From: Planctomycetota bacterium | GTDB taxonomy: Bacteria; Planctomycetota; UBA1135; GCA-002686595 | Direction of reading: 5' to 3' | Length of the DNA: 64,000 nucleotides | Assembly (NCBI GenBank): GCA_016795205.1 | Contig: JAEUHZ010000011.1 | Coordinates: forward strand, 1-64,000 | Notes under the pieces: generated by a model | What the model saw: the letters and a program-made list of their open reading frames with translations, nothing else | Databases searched by the model: none | Told to the model about the DNA's origin: nothing | In this document: in pieces, positions 25,627 to 34,498 of the stretch | Layout: the number at the start of each line of letters is the position of its first letter | Position numbering within the stretch: the first letter of the stretch is position 1 | Translations under genes and position numbers: made by a program

Positions 25627-26026
25627 CGCGCGTGCCGTGCGGCGAGGCGCGAGCCGGGACCTGGCGCGCGCCGGGGCGCGGCAACGAAGAAGGCCACCGC
25701 GTGCTGCGGTGGCCTTCCGTGGATCCAGCGGAGCGCTGTGGGTTCGACTACTCCGCGGAATCCCGGCCTGCCGCAAGGTCACCGTGGCGGTGGCCGGGCT
25801 GCGGAAGGCACAGGGGTTGGCGGAGGGCGCTCATCGCTGGGACGTGGGTCCGAGTGCTTCGGACCGGAATGCCTGCGAGGCTACCACCGGCGGCGGGACC
25901 CGCAAGGGCGCTGGGCCCGCAAGCGCGGCGCGCGCTGCGCCTGTCCGGTCAGGGGGCGTGCACCCCGCACGGGCGCCTCGCTCGCGGCCCAGGACCAGAG
26001 CGCGGGCCCAGGCTGCACACGCGGGC
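25627..26026. other. 400-base gap after mntP
   Basis: Apart from the mntP terminator hairpin, nothing supportable is seen. Long frames cross this GC-rich region, but they are Arg/Pro/Ala-rich and antisense to, or run into, neighbouring genes. A GGTTCGACTACTCC string at about 25740 resembles a tRNA T-arm, but no acceptor or anticodon arm can be drawn. Confidence 0.4.
25689..25717 (+). terminator. Intrinsic-like terminator of mntP
   Basis: GAAGGCCACCGC, the loop GTGCT and the exact complement form a 12-bp stem about 63 bases after the mntP stop. Only a weak pyrimidine stretch follows. It probably ends mntP transcription and may also stop transcripts from the opposite strand. Confidence 0.7.
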
Positions 26027-26809
26027 TCAGAACGTCCAGCGCAGCGACACGACGGCCTGGTGCAGCCAGGTGAACGTGTAGACCTCGTCGTTGTCCGCGC
26101 CGCCCTCGATCGTGCGGTAGCCGAAGCCCAACTCGACCGCGTCGCCCAAGCGCCAATAGCCCTTGAGCGCGGCGTCGATCGCGCGACCCTGGGACGCGGC
26201 GGCGGCGTCGGCGTCCAGCGCCACGCGCCAGTCGTCGGCGAAGCGCCAGGACCCCGCCACGTGGAGCAGGGGCACGAGCCCCGTGTTCGACTTCTCGGCC
26301 GAGACCCCGGCCTGCTCGAGCTCGATCAGCGCGTCGCGCACGAAGGCGGTCAGGCCAGCGCGCCACTCCCACTCCTCGCCCTGGAAGAACAGGTAGCGGT
26401 ACGTGACGCGGTAGGAGTTGAAGCGGAAGATCGCGTCCGTCTCCGCGCCGGCCGCGAAGGTCGCGCCAGCGAACTCGACGGGCTCGTCGAGCGTCCCCTG
26501 GCCGGAGGTCTCGATCGGAGCGATGACGCCGCGCACCTCGTGGCGCGGAGCCGGCCGCCACAGGGCCTCGATGCGCCCGACGGGGAAGGGGCCCGACCCG
26601 GTCAGGTCGTCGAGCGCGAAGCGCGTGCCCGTGTCACCCGGGACCGCGACGTCGTTGCGGGACTGCCACAGGGCGCCCGCTTCGATCTCCACGGCGAACT
26701 GCGGCGGGCCCGGGTCCAGCGTGGTGCAGCCGGAGAGCGCCACGCCCAGCGAGGACGCGACGCAGCCCCACGCGAGCGCGTTCACGCGTCGGTGTCCGCT
26801 TCCGCCCAC
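26027..26809 (-). CDS. Outer-membrane lipoprotein, beta-barrel-like
   Basis: A 260-residue exported protein with a lipobox at the end of LGVALSGC. The rest is built of alternating strands with aromatic caps (VTYRYLFFQGEEWEWRAG, GSWRFADDW, ELGFGYR) and ends in RWTF, a terminal aromatic typical of outer-membrane beta barrels. Start at ATG 26809, 5 bases after the stop of the upstream lipoprotein gene, so the two form an operon. A GTG eight codons inside is an alternative start. The function is unknown; a lipoprotein signal plus a barrel is unusual and may mean a surface-attached barrel-like domain. Confidence 0.7.
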   Translation of the reverse strand: MGGSGHRRVNALAWGCVASSLGVALSGCTTLDPGPPQFAVEIEAGALWQSRNDVAVPGDTGTRFALDDLTGSGPFPVGRIEALWRPAPRHEVRGVIAPIETSGQGTLDEPVEFAGATFAAGAETDAIFRFNSYRVTYRYLFFQGEEWEWRAGLTAFVRDALIELEQAGVSAEKSNTGLVPLLHVAGSWRFADDWRVALDADAAAASQGRAIDAALKGYWRLGDAVELGFGYRTIEGGADNDEVYTFTWLHQAVVSLRWTF

Positions 26810-26814
26810 GGCCG

Positions 26815-27471
26815 TCAGCGCTCCGTCGGTGCCGGGGGCGAGAGCCCCGCCGCAGGCCTGGGTGGCAGCTCGGCCTCGAGGTCGTGGACCAGGTTCAAGA
26901 CGATGTTGTCGATGAACTCCGACTTCTTGCGGATCGGGTCACACGAGAACGTCCAGGGCAAGACCAGCCAGTGGATCCAGGTGGAGATCGTCTCCTGGTA
27001 GACGAACTGGCGCACGGTGCGGCCCTCGTGGACCAGCTTCGCCTCGAAGTACAGGTCGGTCGCCCCGTAGGCCGGGATCAGGCCCAGCGAGAAGATGCAC
27101 AGGAACCCCAGCGTGTACGTGATGGCGGGGTTGCGCTCCGTCTCGCGGTAGTACATGTCGACGTGCCAAGGTCCGGGCTCCTTCGAGCGCTTCGACTCGA
27201 CGAAGACGCGACGGAAGATGGGCTCGACCCGCGACTGGAGGATGGAGGGGGCCGGCACCTGGGCCTGGGCGGCGACGACCGTGAGGTCCTCGGACGGCAC
27301 GAGGAAGCTGGCGTCCATGAACTCGTAGGTGATGGCCGGGAGCCGGCGCTCGCCTTCGAAGTCGGCCAGTCGCCGCTCGGGCAGCGCGGGATCCGTGAAG
27401 CTGGCGCAGGCAGACGCCAGGACCAGCAGGCAAGAGCCCAGGGGTGCACGCAGCGAACTCGTTGTGATCAT
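26815..27471 (-). CDS. Lipoprotein with an internal membrane segment, unknown function
   Basis: A 218-residue exported protein: the signal ends in LASAC (lipobox). A hydrophobic stretch at about residues 120-137 (TLGFLCIFSLGLIPAYG) may insert in a membrane, and a Trp-rich stretch (WIHWLVLPW) follows. No family is recognised. It is the first gene of a two-gene leftward operon with the barrel-like lipoprotein. Role at the cell envelope is inferred from the signal alone. Confidence 0.7.
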   Translation of the reverse strand: MITTSSLRAPLGSCLLVLASACASFTDPALPERRLADFEGERRLPAITYEFMDASFLVPSEDLTVVAAQAQVPAPSILQSRVEPIFRRVFVESKRSKEPGPWHVDMYYRETERNPAITYTLGFLCIFSLGLIPAYGATDLYFEAKLVHEGRTVRQFVYQETISTWIHWLVLPWTFSCDPIRKKSEFIDNIVLNLVHDLEAELPPRPAAGLSPPAPTER

Positions 27472-27678
27472 CTCGACCTGCCTTCCTCAGAACTCAGCCG
27501 GATCGCCGGCGCGAGCTGCGCGCGTCAGCGCTCCCTCGGCGTCCCGGACCTCCCGCGCGGGCTGGCCGCGGAAGTGGGGGGCATGCGGGTCTCGGTGCCT
27601 CTCAGGCGGGCTCGCTGGCGACTGCTCGGCACGCGGATCCTAGGCGCGGCGCGCGAATCCGTCCCGAGCCGAGTGCGC

Positions 27679-28137
27679 TCAATCGCCCACGGGCGCCGGC
27701 TTGCGCTTGGCGAGTGCCCTGCGCCCCTCGTCCTCGTCGATGCGCACCACCGTCGGGTGTCGCGTGTCCCGCTCGACGGTGATGCCCAGGAAGACGGTGC
27801 CGCCCGCTTCCGCCGGCAGCTCGGCGAAGCCCTCGACCGCCTCCTGGTCGAAGCCCAGCCCCTCGTAGATGAAGCGCGCGACGCCCTGCCGCGCGGGCCG
27901 ATCCCAGCAGAGGTATTCGTTCTCGTGCAGCAGGCCGATCTCGCGGTCGTTGTCGAACACGCGCACGTTGCGCCAGGAGCCGGCCACTTGCTCGCGCCGT
28001 CCGACGTAGATCCGTGTCGCGTCCGAGCGCACCGCGGCGCCTTCGTCGGGCCGCGGGACCCGCTGGTAGGACTGGCCGGCGCAGGCGAACAGCGCGGGGA
28101 CGAGCGCGAGGGCGAGGAGCGTGCGGGAGAGGTTCAT
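27679..28137 (-). CDS. Small lipoprotein, DUF2846-like
   Basis: A 152-residue protein from the ATG at 28137 with signal LALALVPALFAC (lipobox LFAC). The body (RIYVGRR, VRVFDNDREIGLLHENEY, VARFIYEG) resembles the small beta domain of DUF2846 lipoproteins, which hold a nucleotide-free beta sandwich of unknown function. A longer open frame upstream is antisense noise from the neighbouring gene. The C-terminal tail is basic and rich in Lys, Arg and Pro. It is separated from the gene upstream by a terminator-like hairpin, so it probably has its own promoter. The family link is tentative. Confidence 0.65.
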   Translation of the reverse strand: MNLSRTLLALALVPALFACAGQSYQRVPRPDEGAAVRSDATRIYVGRREQVAGSWRNVRVFDNDREIGLLHENEYLCWDRPARQGVARFIYEGLGFDQEAVEGFAELPAEAGGTVFLGITVERDTRHPTVVRIDEDEGRRALAKRKPAPVGD

Positions 28138-28229
28138 GGTGGCGAAGGGGTCGGAGGGGGGGCGCAGCGTGCGTGGGGCGCAGACTCTAGCGGAACTGCG
28201 CCAGCCTCTGTGGCGCGGCCTCCGTCCGC

Positions 28230-28263
28230 GGCGCGCGGTCCGTCCGGGGACGTGCCGCGCGCC
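28230..28263 (-). terminator. GC hairpin after the TPR-like gene
   Basis: GGCGCGCGG (28230-28238) pairs exactly with CCGCGCGCC (28255-28263) across a 16-base loop. It sits just past the 3' end of the leftward gene ending at 28272. No T-run is present, so its strength is uncertain. Confidence 0.45.
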
Positions 28264-28271
28264 ACGGGCGT

Positions 28272-29261
28272 TCAGATCCAGCGCCGCCAGCCTTGACTGG
28301 AAGCCTCTTCGATCCGGGCACGCGCCGAGAGCGCGCGCTCGTTCTTGGGGTCGAGGCTCAAGGCCTTGTTCACCGCGCGCAGGGCGCCGCGATAGTCGGA
28401 CTTGACCGTCTCGAGGCTGGCGATGTGCAGGTGCACGTCGACCATCTGCTCGACGACCACGGCGCGATAGCCCGCGGCACTTTCCTGGACCTGGGGGTCG
28501 CTGTGCTTCTTCGCGAGCGCGTCGAGCTCGCCCAAGACCGCCTGCCCATCGGCGAGGGCGCCCTCGAACAGGCCGCGCGCCTGGGAATCCCCACGCGCCT
28601 GCAAGCCCTGCTTCGACTTCTCGACCATCTCGTCGTAGCGCTTGCGGACCTTCTCCGCGTCGCGCTTCAGCTCGTCCGAGGCCTTGGCGTCGGCCGCCGC
28701 CATCTTCTGCGAGCGGACCTGGGCATAGTGCTGATCGAGCAACTGCGCGGCCTCCTTGGCCTCGGGCTCGTCCGGCAGCTTCTCGACCAGCGTCGAGAGC
28801 CACTTGGCGGCCTCGGCGCGGTCGTTCCGCGCCACGGCGGCGCGCGCGTTGCGCATGCAGGCCGCGGCGGCCGCGCGCTTGAGCTTGGTCATCTCGACCT
28901 CGACCGCCGGCTTCAGCGCGGGGTCGAGCTTCTCCGCCTGGCTGTAGCGACGCACCGCATGGGCGAAGAGCTCGGCGTCGCGGGCGAAGTTCGCGACCTG
29001 GAACTGCGCTTGGGCGTCGTCCGGGGGCACCAGGCTGGCGTTGACCAGGTAGACCGAGCGTGCGTCGAGCTGGTCCAAGGTGTACTGCGCTGCGACGCCG
29101 GCTTCCGTTCGCACGAAGAGCGTCTTGGTCGCCGCGTCGTAGCGCTCGACCTTGCACTGGATCTTGGAGCCGTTCTTGAGCGTCAGCGTCGCGGCCGAAG
29201 CCGCCAGCGTCAGGCACAGGATCGCCGCGAGGAACGCGACCGGGCGGAGCAGGGAGCGCAT
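28272..29261 (-). CDS. Exported tetratricopeptide-like/coiled-coil protein
   Basis: A 329-residue protein with a Sec signal (LRPVAFLAAILCLTLAASAA, cleaved near AASAA). The first domain (ATLTLKNGSKIQCKVERYD, then TLDQLDARSVYLVN) looks like a small beta domain that often opens planctomycete envelope proteins. After it come helical TPR-like units (RRYSQAEKLDPALK, DYRGALRAVNKALSLDPKNERAL) around a long charged coiled coil. Probably a periplasmic scaffold. Start ATG 29261; the Cys-rich lipoprotein gene ends 2 bases upstream, so they are one operon. The exact function is unknown. Confidence 0.75.
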   Translation of the reverse strand: MRSLLRPVAFLAAILCLTLAASAATLTLKNGSKIQCKVERYDAATKTLFVRTEAGVAAQYTLDQLDARSVYLVNASLVPPDDAQAQFQVANFARDAELFAHAVRRYSQAEKLDPALKPAVEVEMTKLKRAAAAACMRNARAAVARNDRAEAAKWLSTLVEKLPDEPEAKEAAQLLDQHYAQVRSQKMAAADAKASDELKRDAEKVRKRYDEMVEKSKQGLQARGDSQARGLFEGALADGQAVLGELDALAKKHSDPQVQESAAGYRAVVVEQMVDVHLHIASLETVKSDYRGALRAVNKALSLDPKNERALSARARIEEASSQGWRRWI

Positions 29262-29263
29262 GG

Positions 29264-29491
29264 TCAGTTGCCCTTCGGGTGCGGGATCTCGATCGTGCCG
29301 CAGACGCAGTCGGGATTGGCGGGGTTGCGGTGCCCGTTCATGCAGGTCGGGTGCGCGCAGCCCTCGAAGTCCGCCATGGGCGTCCCGCAGCGGCAGGGCA
29401 CGTCGGCGCCCTTCGAGGAGGGGGTCTCGCAGGACGCGACGATCCACAGAAACAGCGCGCCGCAGATCGGCAGGAGGGACTTGGCTCTCAT
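29264..29491 (-). CDS. Small Cys-rich exported lipoprotein
   Basis: A 75-residue protein starting at ATG 29491 (an earlier ATG at 29512 is less likely because it lengthens the N-region). The signal LLPICGALFLWIVASC ends in a lipobox. The mature part of about 55 residues has seven cysteines, several in CxC and spaced pairs (CRCG, PTC, CVCG), with two His. This looks like a metal-binding or disulfide-bonded module, comparable in style to small zinc-ribbon or SEC-C-like pieces. It is translated just ahead of the TPR-like gene. No family can be named. Confidence 0.6.
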   Translation of the reverse strand: MRAKSLLPICGALFLWIVASCETPSSKGADVPCRCGTPMADFEGCAHPTCMNGHRNPANPDCVCGTIEIPHPKGN

Positions 29492-29548
29492 GGGTGCTTC
29501 GTGGAAGGGCATTTCGTGGACGGGTGATCGAATCGTCGATGTGGCGAT

Positions 29549-30139
29549 TCAGAACGAGTAGCCGATGGAGAGGCTGACCTGGTCGAAGCCCGCATCGGCG
29601 CTGACGCCCGAGTCCTCGAAGTCCGCGCCGAGGAGCTTGCGGTAGTCGAGGCCCAGGTTGAACGAGCGCCCGAAGGTCCAGTAGGCGCCGGCGCGCACGT
29701 AGAAGCCGAAAGCGTCGTCGTCGAGCTCGGCCGAGGACCCGCCCAGGCCAGCGCCGACCTCGCTGGTCGACCACGAGGCGCCCGCCGACAGGTAGGGGTG
29801 GAGCCGGTCCTCCGCCAGGGAGAACGTCTTGCGCAGCCCCGCGTAGAGCTCCCAGGTCTCGCTGTCGAGGTCGATCCCCGAGGCCGTGGCCGAGTCCTCC
29901 GCGTAGGAGAAGCCCGCCTCGAAGCCGAACGGGTCGAAGCGTCCGTACGAATCGAACTCGACCGCGACGGCGATCGGCTCGTCGAGCGGCTCCCAGTCGC
30001 CGCTGTCGAGAAAACGCTGGCCGACGAGCACCGTGATGCTGCTCACGCTCCCGGGTTGCTTGACCTCGGGCTCGGCGGTGATCGCCCGGCACGCGCCGAG
30101 CGACGGGAGGACCAGGAGTGCGGCGGGCGCGAGTCGCAT
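29549..30139 (-). CDS. Outer-membrane beta-barrel protein
   Basis: A 196-residue exported protein from the ATG at 30139, signal ending GAC. The body is a series of amphipathic strands (WELYAGLRKTFSL, LHPYLSAGASWS, GFYVRAGAYWTFG, FNLGLDYRKLLG) ending in SIGYSF, the C-terminal Phe that signals BAM-dependent insertion. Size and pattern fit an eight-stranded OmpA/OmpW-like barrel. A longer frame upstream is antisense to the patatin-like gene. The function is unknown; it may be a structural porin-like protein. Confidence 0.75.
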   Translation of the reverse strand: MRLAPAALLVLPSLGACRAITAEPEVKQPGSVSSITVLVGQRFLDSGDWEPLDEPIAVAVEFDSYGRFDPFGFEAGFSYAEDSATASGIDLDSETWELYAGLRKTFSLAEDRLHPYLSAGASWSTSEVGAGLGGSSAELDDDAFGFYVRAGAYWTFGRSFNLGLDYRKLLGADFEDSGVSADAGFDQVSLSIGYSF

Positions 30140-30258
30140 CGGGGGTCGTTCTCCAGCCGCGGGCGTGAGAGGTGCCCGGCGGGGTCGTGACGAAGGCGCA
30201 GCATAGCGCCGGCGCCGGGCTGGCGCGGGATGCGCCGAGGTGCGTAGCACGGGCCGGA

Positions 30259-32538
30259 TCAGAAGGGAGCCCAGTCGCCGAACAGGTTGCCGAACACCAG
30301 GAACACGGCGGCCTCGCCCGGCTCCGTGGCGCCGGCACCCAGGAACACGGCTCCGAAGGGGGTGCCAACCCCCACGAACACGGAGCCCCCCCAGCGCAGG
30401 TCGGAGAGCTGGATGTCGTCGCGCGCGTTCCAGGCCTGGCCAGCCTCGAGCGAGGCCCCGCAGTTCCAGTCGAGGAGCCGTCGGTCGAGACCGCGGCGGC
30501 CGAGCTCGACGAAGGTCACGGCGCGGGCCAGGCCCACGTGGGCGCCGCTGATCTGGTCGCGGCCGAGCCCCGAGAGCCGCAGGAACCCGCCCAGGGGGAA
30601 GGCGTTGTGGAGCGCGGTCTCGTCGTCGAGCGCGGTGTCGAACTCCGCGCCGAGCACGAGCGACGCACGCCCGAGCGGGATGGCGTGGTCGACCTGCGAC
30701 TGGAGGTAGCTCTCCTGCTCGCCGCCCAGCCACTCGGCCGGCGCGGTCACCGCCACGCGGCCGATCGTGCCCTGGCGCGGTAGCGCCAGCGAGTCGACCG
30801 TGTCCATCGTCAGGCCGGCCTCGTAGAAGCCCTGGTCGAAGTCGGCGCCGCCGAAGTCGTCGGGCGGGCCGACTCCGACTTCGACGTGGCCGGCCTGCTT
30901 GACCACGCCGACGCGCGCCTCCCCCCAGTCGCTGAGCGTGCGCCCGAAGTCGAGGCGGCCACCGACGGCCCACACGTCGAGCGAGGCCAGCACGTCCTCG
31001 CCGTCCGTGACGTTGACACGCCGGTTCAGGTAGCCGAGCGCGGGCGCGACGAACCAGCGCGCGGAGCGGTCGATCGGCTGCCAGAACTCGCTGAACAGGA
31101 AGATGCGGCTGCCCACCTCGACGCGGTTGCGCCATTCGGCGCCACGGCCGCCGATCGGTCGCAGCGTGAATGAGGCACCGAGCACGAAGGTCGCGTCCTG
31201 GCCGAACACGCCCTCGAGCGCCACGCCGGCGCGCGGGTTCCACAGGTAGTCGCTGGCCTCGTGCGTGCGGAACAGCAGGTCGGCGTGCCCGTCCGAGCGT
31301 GGCTCCAGGACCGTGTCGATGCGCTCGTGGTAGTCGAGGCCGTACAGGCGCAGCAGCGTGAGCGACACCTGCTCCTCGGACGGCGCAGTGCCGACCTCGA
31401 ACGCCAGCCGGTCGCGCAGCACCTCGTCGTCCAGGCGCGTCGCGTCCTCGAAGCGCACGGCCCCGATCACGGGTGGCGCGGGACGCCGCGCGCCGCGCTG
31501 CGCGAGGTGGCGCTGCCAAGCCTCTGCGTCGAGGGCCAGATGCGACAAGTCCGCCGCGCGCGCCCGGACCGCAGCGTACCCGCTGCCGAAGACGTCCAGC
31601 GCGCTGCGGAAGTCGTCCTCGTCCGTGGCACCGGGGTCGGGAGTCAGGTGCACGTCGCCCGGCCGCAACCGCGCGAGCGCCGCGCGGCGCGCCGCCTCGC
31701 CCGCGAGCACGCGCACGTGCCCGGCCGTGCTCAGGAACGACTCGATCCGCTGGGGACGGTCGAGGTCCAGCGCGCAGTCGACCACGATCAGGACGTCGCA
31801 GCCCGCGTCCAGCGCGACGCCGACCGGGATCGGGTCCAGCAGCGCGCCACTCGCGAGCTCGCGGCCGTCCAGCCGCACCGGCGCGTACAGTCCCGGCGTA
31901 GCGAGCGCCGCGAGGATCGCCGCGGGCAGGTCGCCCGCATCCAGCACCACGCTCTCACCGCGCAACAAGTCCGTGGCCACCGCCCGGAAGGCGATCGGCA
32001 GGTCGTCGAAGTCCGCCGCGCCCGCCGTGCGCAGCGTGGCGCTGGAGAGCAGCCAGGACATCCAACGCGTGCGGGCCACGCCGCGGGCCAGCCCGATGCG
32101 TCCCGGGCCGAACGCGACCGGCAGGTCGAAGAGGAAGTCGCGGTCCACCGAGCGCTGGCGCCACGAGAGCAGCGTGCGCGGCACCTTGCCGCTCAGTGCG
32201 TCGAGCCAGGTGCGGTGCGCGAGCATCGCGCGCAGCTCGCCCGCGTCCCAGCCCGCGGCGTACACGCCGCCGACCAGCGCGCCCGCGCCGCTGCCGACGA
32301 CGAAGTCGACCGGGATGCGCAGCTCCTCGAGCGCTTCCAGCGCGCCGACCTGCGCCAGCGTGTGCGCCCCGCCGGACGAGAGCACGAGGCCGATACGCGG
32401 GCGCTCCCGCGACGGCGCGACCTCGCGCTCCGGCTGCTGCACCTCGCCGGGAGCACAGCCCTGCTGTGGCGCGATCGCGACCAGGGCCAGCACGAACGGG
32501 GCAAGCATGGCGCGGAAGGGTACGGACGCACGCACCAT
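30259..32538 (-). CDS. Patatin/Omp85 fusion lacking the catalytic Ser and Asp
   Basis: A 759-residue exported protein. An N-terminal patatin domain (about 47-310) opens with IGLVLSSGGAHTLAQVGAL, the normal oxyanion strand and helix. The nucleophile elbow reads GSGAG (82-86), with Gly at 84 where GxSxG needs Ser. The catalytic Asp motif, usually DGA or DGG, is SGALLDPIPV (S230). Both catalytic residues are therefore gone. The C-terminal 400 residues are POTRA-like (LTLLRLYGLDYH) and an Omp85/BamA barrel ending GDWAPF. Family members with both domains are secreted type Vd-like phospholipases. This copy should be inactive as a lipase and may serve as a scaffold or transporter. Start ATG 32538, or ATG 32508 right before the signal. 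Confidence 0.85.
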   Translation of the reverse strand: MVRASVPFRAMLAPFVLALVAIAPQQGCAPGEVQQPEREVAPSRERPRIGLVLSSGGAHTLAQVGALEALEELRIPVDFVVGSGAGALVGGVYAAGWDAGELRAMLAHRTWLDALSGKVPRTLLSWRQRSVDRDFLFDLPVAFGPGRIGLARGVARTRWMSWLLSSATLRTAGAADFDDLPIAFRAVATDLLRGESVVLDAGDLPAAILAALATPGLYAPVRLDGRELASGALLDPIPVGVALDAGCDVLIVVDCALDLDRPQRIESFLSTAGHVRVLAGEAARRAALARLRPGDVHLTPDPGATDEDDFRSALDVFGSGYAAVRARAADLSHLALDAEAWQRHLAQRGARRPAPPVIGAVRFEDATRLDDEVLRDRLAFEVGTAPSEEQVSLTLLRLYGLDYHERIDTVLEPRSDGHADLLFRTHEASDYLWNPRAGVALEGVFGQDATFVLGASFTLRPIGGRGAEWRNRVEVGSRIFLFSEFWQPIDRSARWFVAPALGYLNRRVNVTDGEDVLASLDVWAVGGRLDFGRTLSDWGEARVGVVKQAGHVEVGVGPPDDFGGADFDQGFYEAGLTMDTVDSLALPRQGTIGRVAVTAPAEWLGGEQESYLQSQVDHAIPLGRASLVLGAEFDTALDDETALHNAFPLGGFLRLSGLGRDQISGAHVGLARAVTFVELGRRGLDRRLLDWNCGASLEAGQAWNARDDIQLSDLRWGGSVFVGVGTPFGAVFLGAGATEPGEAAVFLVFGNLFGDWAPF

Positions 32539-32715
32539 GGTGAAAGCGCCGGCGGCACCTGGTCCGCTGAACTGCGGATTGGCGAGCCACGGTCCGCTCG
32601 CGTCGAGCAGGGAGTTTGTAGAGCTGCCCGCGAAGTCTAGACTCCGCGCGACGACGTCGTCGCGTTCGTCCCGGGAGCGCCTCCGACGCTCTCACCCTCG
32701 TCACTCAGCGTCACC

Positions 32716-34275
32716 ATGCAAGCCGTCACGCCCTTGATTCTCGTCGCGCTTTCCGCGTCTGCCTGTGCACTCTCCGCGCCCGAGGCTGCCACTGCGACGG
32801 CCGCAGGCCAGTCGACCAAGAAGCCCAACATCCTCGTGATCTGGGGCGACGACATCGGCCAGTTCAACGTGAGCGCCTACAACCTCGGCGTGATGGGGTA
32901 CCGGACGCCGAACATCGACTCCCTCGCCAAGGAGGGCGCGCTGTTCACGGACTGGTACGGGCAGCAGAGCTGCACCGCGGGCCGCGCGGCCTTCATCACA
33001 GGTCAGTCGCCGATCCGCACGGGGCTCACGAAGGTCGGGCTCCCTGGCGCGCCCGAGGGCATGAAGCAGGAGGACCCGACGATTGCCACTCTGCTCAGGG
33101 CACAAGGCTACGTCACTGGACAGTTCGGCAAGAACCACCTAGGCGATCGCGACGAGATGCTGCCCACGGCTCACGGGTTCGACGAGTTCTTCGGGAACCT
33201 CTACCACCTGAACGCCGAGGAGGAGCCCGAGAACCCCGACTATCCGAAGGATCCGGAGTTCAAGCGGCGCTTCGGTCCGCGCGGCGTCATCCACAGCTTC
33301 GCCGACGGCCGCATCACCGACACCGGACCCCTGACGCGCAAGCGGATGGAGACGATCGACGGGGAGGTGACCACGAAGGCCCTCGACTTCATGCAGCGCT
33401 CCAAGGACTCGGGCAAGCCCTTCTTCCTGTGGTGGAACTCCACGCGCATGCACATCTGGACCCACCTGAAGCCCGAATCCCAGGGCCGGACAGGCCTGGG
33501 CGTCTACCCCGACGGCATGGTCGAGCACGACGGGCACGTCGGACAGGTCCTGGCCAAGCTGAAGGAGCTGGGGCTCGAGCAGGACACCATCGTCATGTAC
33601 TCGACCGACAATGGGGCCGAGACGATGAGCTGGCCCGATGGCGGCACCACGATGTTCCGCGGCGAGAAGAACACGAACTGGGAGGGCGGCTATCGCGTGC
33701 CCTGCCTCATCCGCTGGCCGGGTGTGATCGCGCCGGGCACCATCGTGAACCACATCGGCTCGCACGAGGACCTGCTCCCGACGTTCGTCGCGGCGGCCGG
33801 CGACGTGACCGTCAAGCAGGACCTCTTGAAGGGCCGCACGATCGGCGGGCGGAGCTACAAGGTGCACCTGGACGGCTACGACTTGTCGAGCGCGCTCGCG
33901 GGCCAAGGCGAGTGGCCGCGGCGCGAGTTCCTCTACTGGACGGACGACGGCAGCGTCGCGGCGCTGCGCTACAACCACTGGAAGATGGTGTTCCTGGAGC
34001 AGCGCGGGCACGGCTTCGATGTCTGGGAGGAACCGTTCGTGCAACTCCGCCTCCCGAAGCTCTTCAACCTGCGCAGCGACCCGTTCGAGCGCGCGGACCA
34101 CGAGGGGATGGGCTACGCGCAGTGGCGGATCGACCGCGCCTTCCTAATCGCGCCGGCCGCCGCCTACGTCGGGCGCTGGCTGCAGAGCTTCAAGGACTTC
34201 CCGCCGCGGCAGAAGCCAGGGAGCTTCAACCTCGACAACGTGATGACGGCGGTCATGACGCCGACCGGCAACTAG
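32716..34275 (+). CDS. Arylsulfatase
   Basis: A 519-residue exported sulfatase that removes sulfate esters from substrates outside the cytoplasm. A signal peptide covers residues 1-25. PNILVIWGDDIG supplies the first metal Asp residues (D45, D46). The formylglycine site is CTAGR (C86 to R90), a CxAxR variant of CxPxR. TGQFGKNHLG and STDNG complete the active site. It is about the usual length. The neighbouring gene encodes the enzyme that converts Cys86 to formylglycine, so the two make a functional pair. The ATG at 32716 follows a 177-base divergent gap. Sulfatases are abundant in planctomycetes and used on sulfated polysaccharides; the substrate here cannot be read. Confidence 0.92.
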   Translation: MQAVTPLILVALSASACALSAPEAATATAAGQSTKKPNILVIWGDDIGQFNVSAYNLGVMGYRTPNIDSLAKEGALFTDWYGQQSCTAGRAAFITGQSPIRTGLTKVGLPGAPEGMKQEDPTIATLLRAQGYVTGQFGKNHLGDRDEMLPTAHGFDEFFGNLYHLNAEEEPENPDYPKDPEFKRRFGPRGVIHSFADGRITDTGPLTRKRMETIDGEVTTKALDFMQRSKDSGKPFFLWWNSTRMHIWTHLKPESQGRTGLGVYPDGMVEHDGHVGQVLAKLKELGLEQDTIVMYSTDNGAETMSWPDGGTTMFRGEKNTNWEGGYRVPCLIRWPGVIAPGTIVNHIGSHEDLLPTFVAAAGDVTVKQDLLKGRTIGGRSYKVHLDGYDLSSALAGQGEWPRREFLYWTDDGSVAALRYNHWKMVFLEQRGHGFDVWEEPFVQLRLPKLFNLRSDPFERADHEGMGYAQWRIDRAFLIAPAAAYVGRWLQSFKDFPPRQKPGSFNLDNVMTAVMTPTGN

Positions 34276-34498
34276 GAGCCCAAGACCCCGGGCCTGTGCG
34301 TGCCCCGAGGCTCCTTCCACTCCTGCGGCCGTTCGATTGGCGGGCATCGCCTGTCACCACGAACCGCCGGCAGCGGTGAGGCGCCCAGCGTGCGTGGTGG
34401 CCGCGCTGCGAGGCGGGTCCGCCGCGCTGCGCGGCTTCGCCGCCTGCCGCGCTGGTCCGCCCGTCGTGGTAGCGTGCGAGCAACGGAGCGCAGCCCAC

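Noticed and set aside
25735-25790. A tRNA-like GGTTCGACTACTCC string after mntP
   Set aside because: No acceptor stem, D-arm or anticodon arm can be folded around it on either strand.
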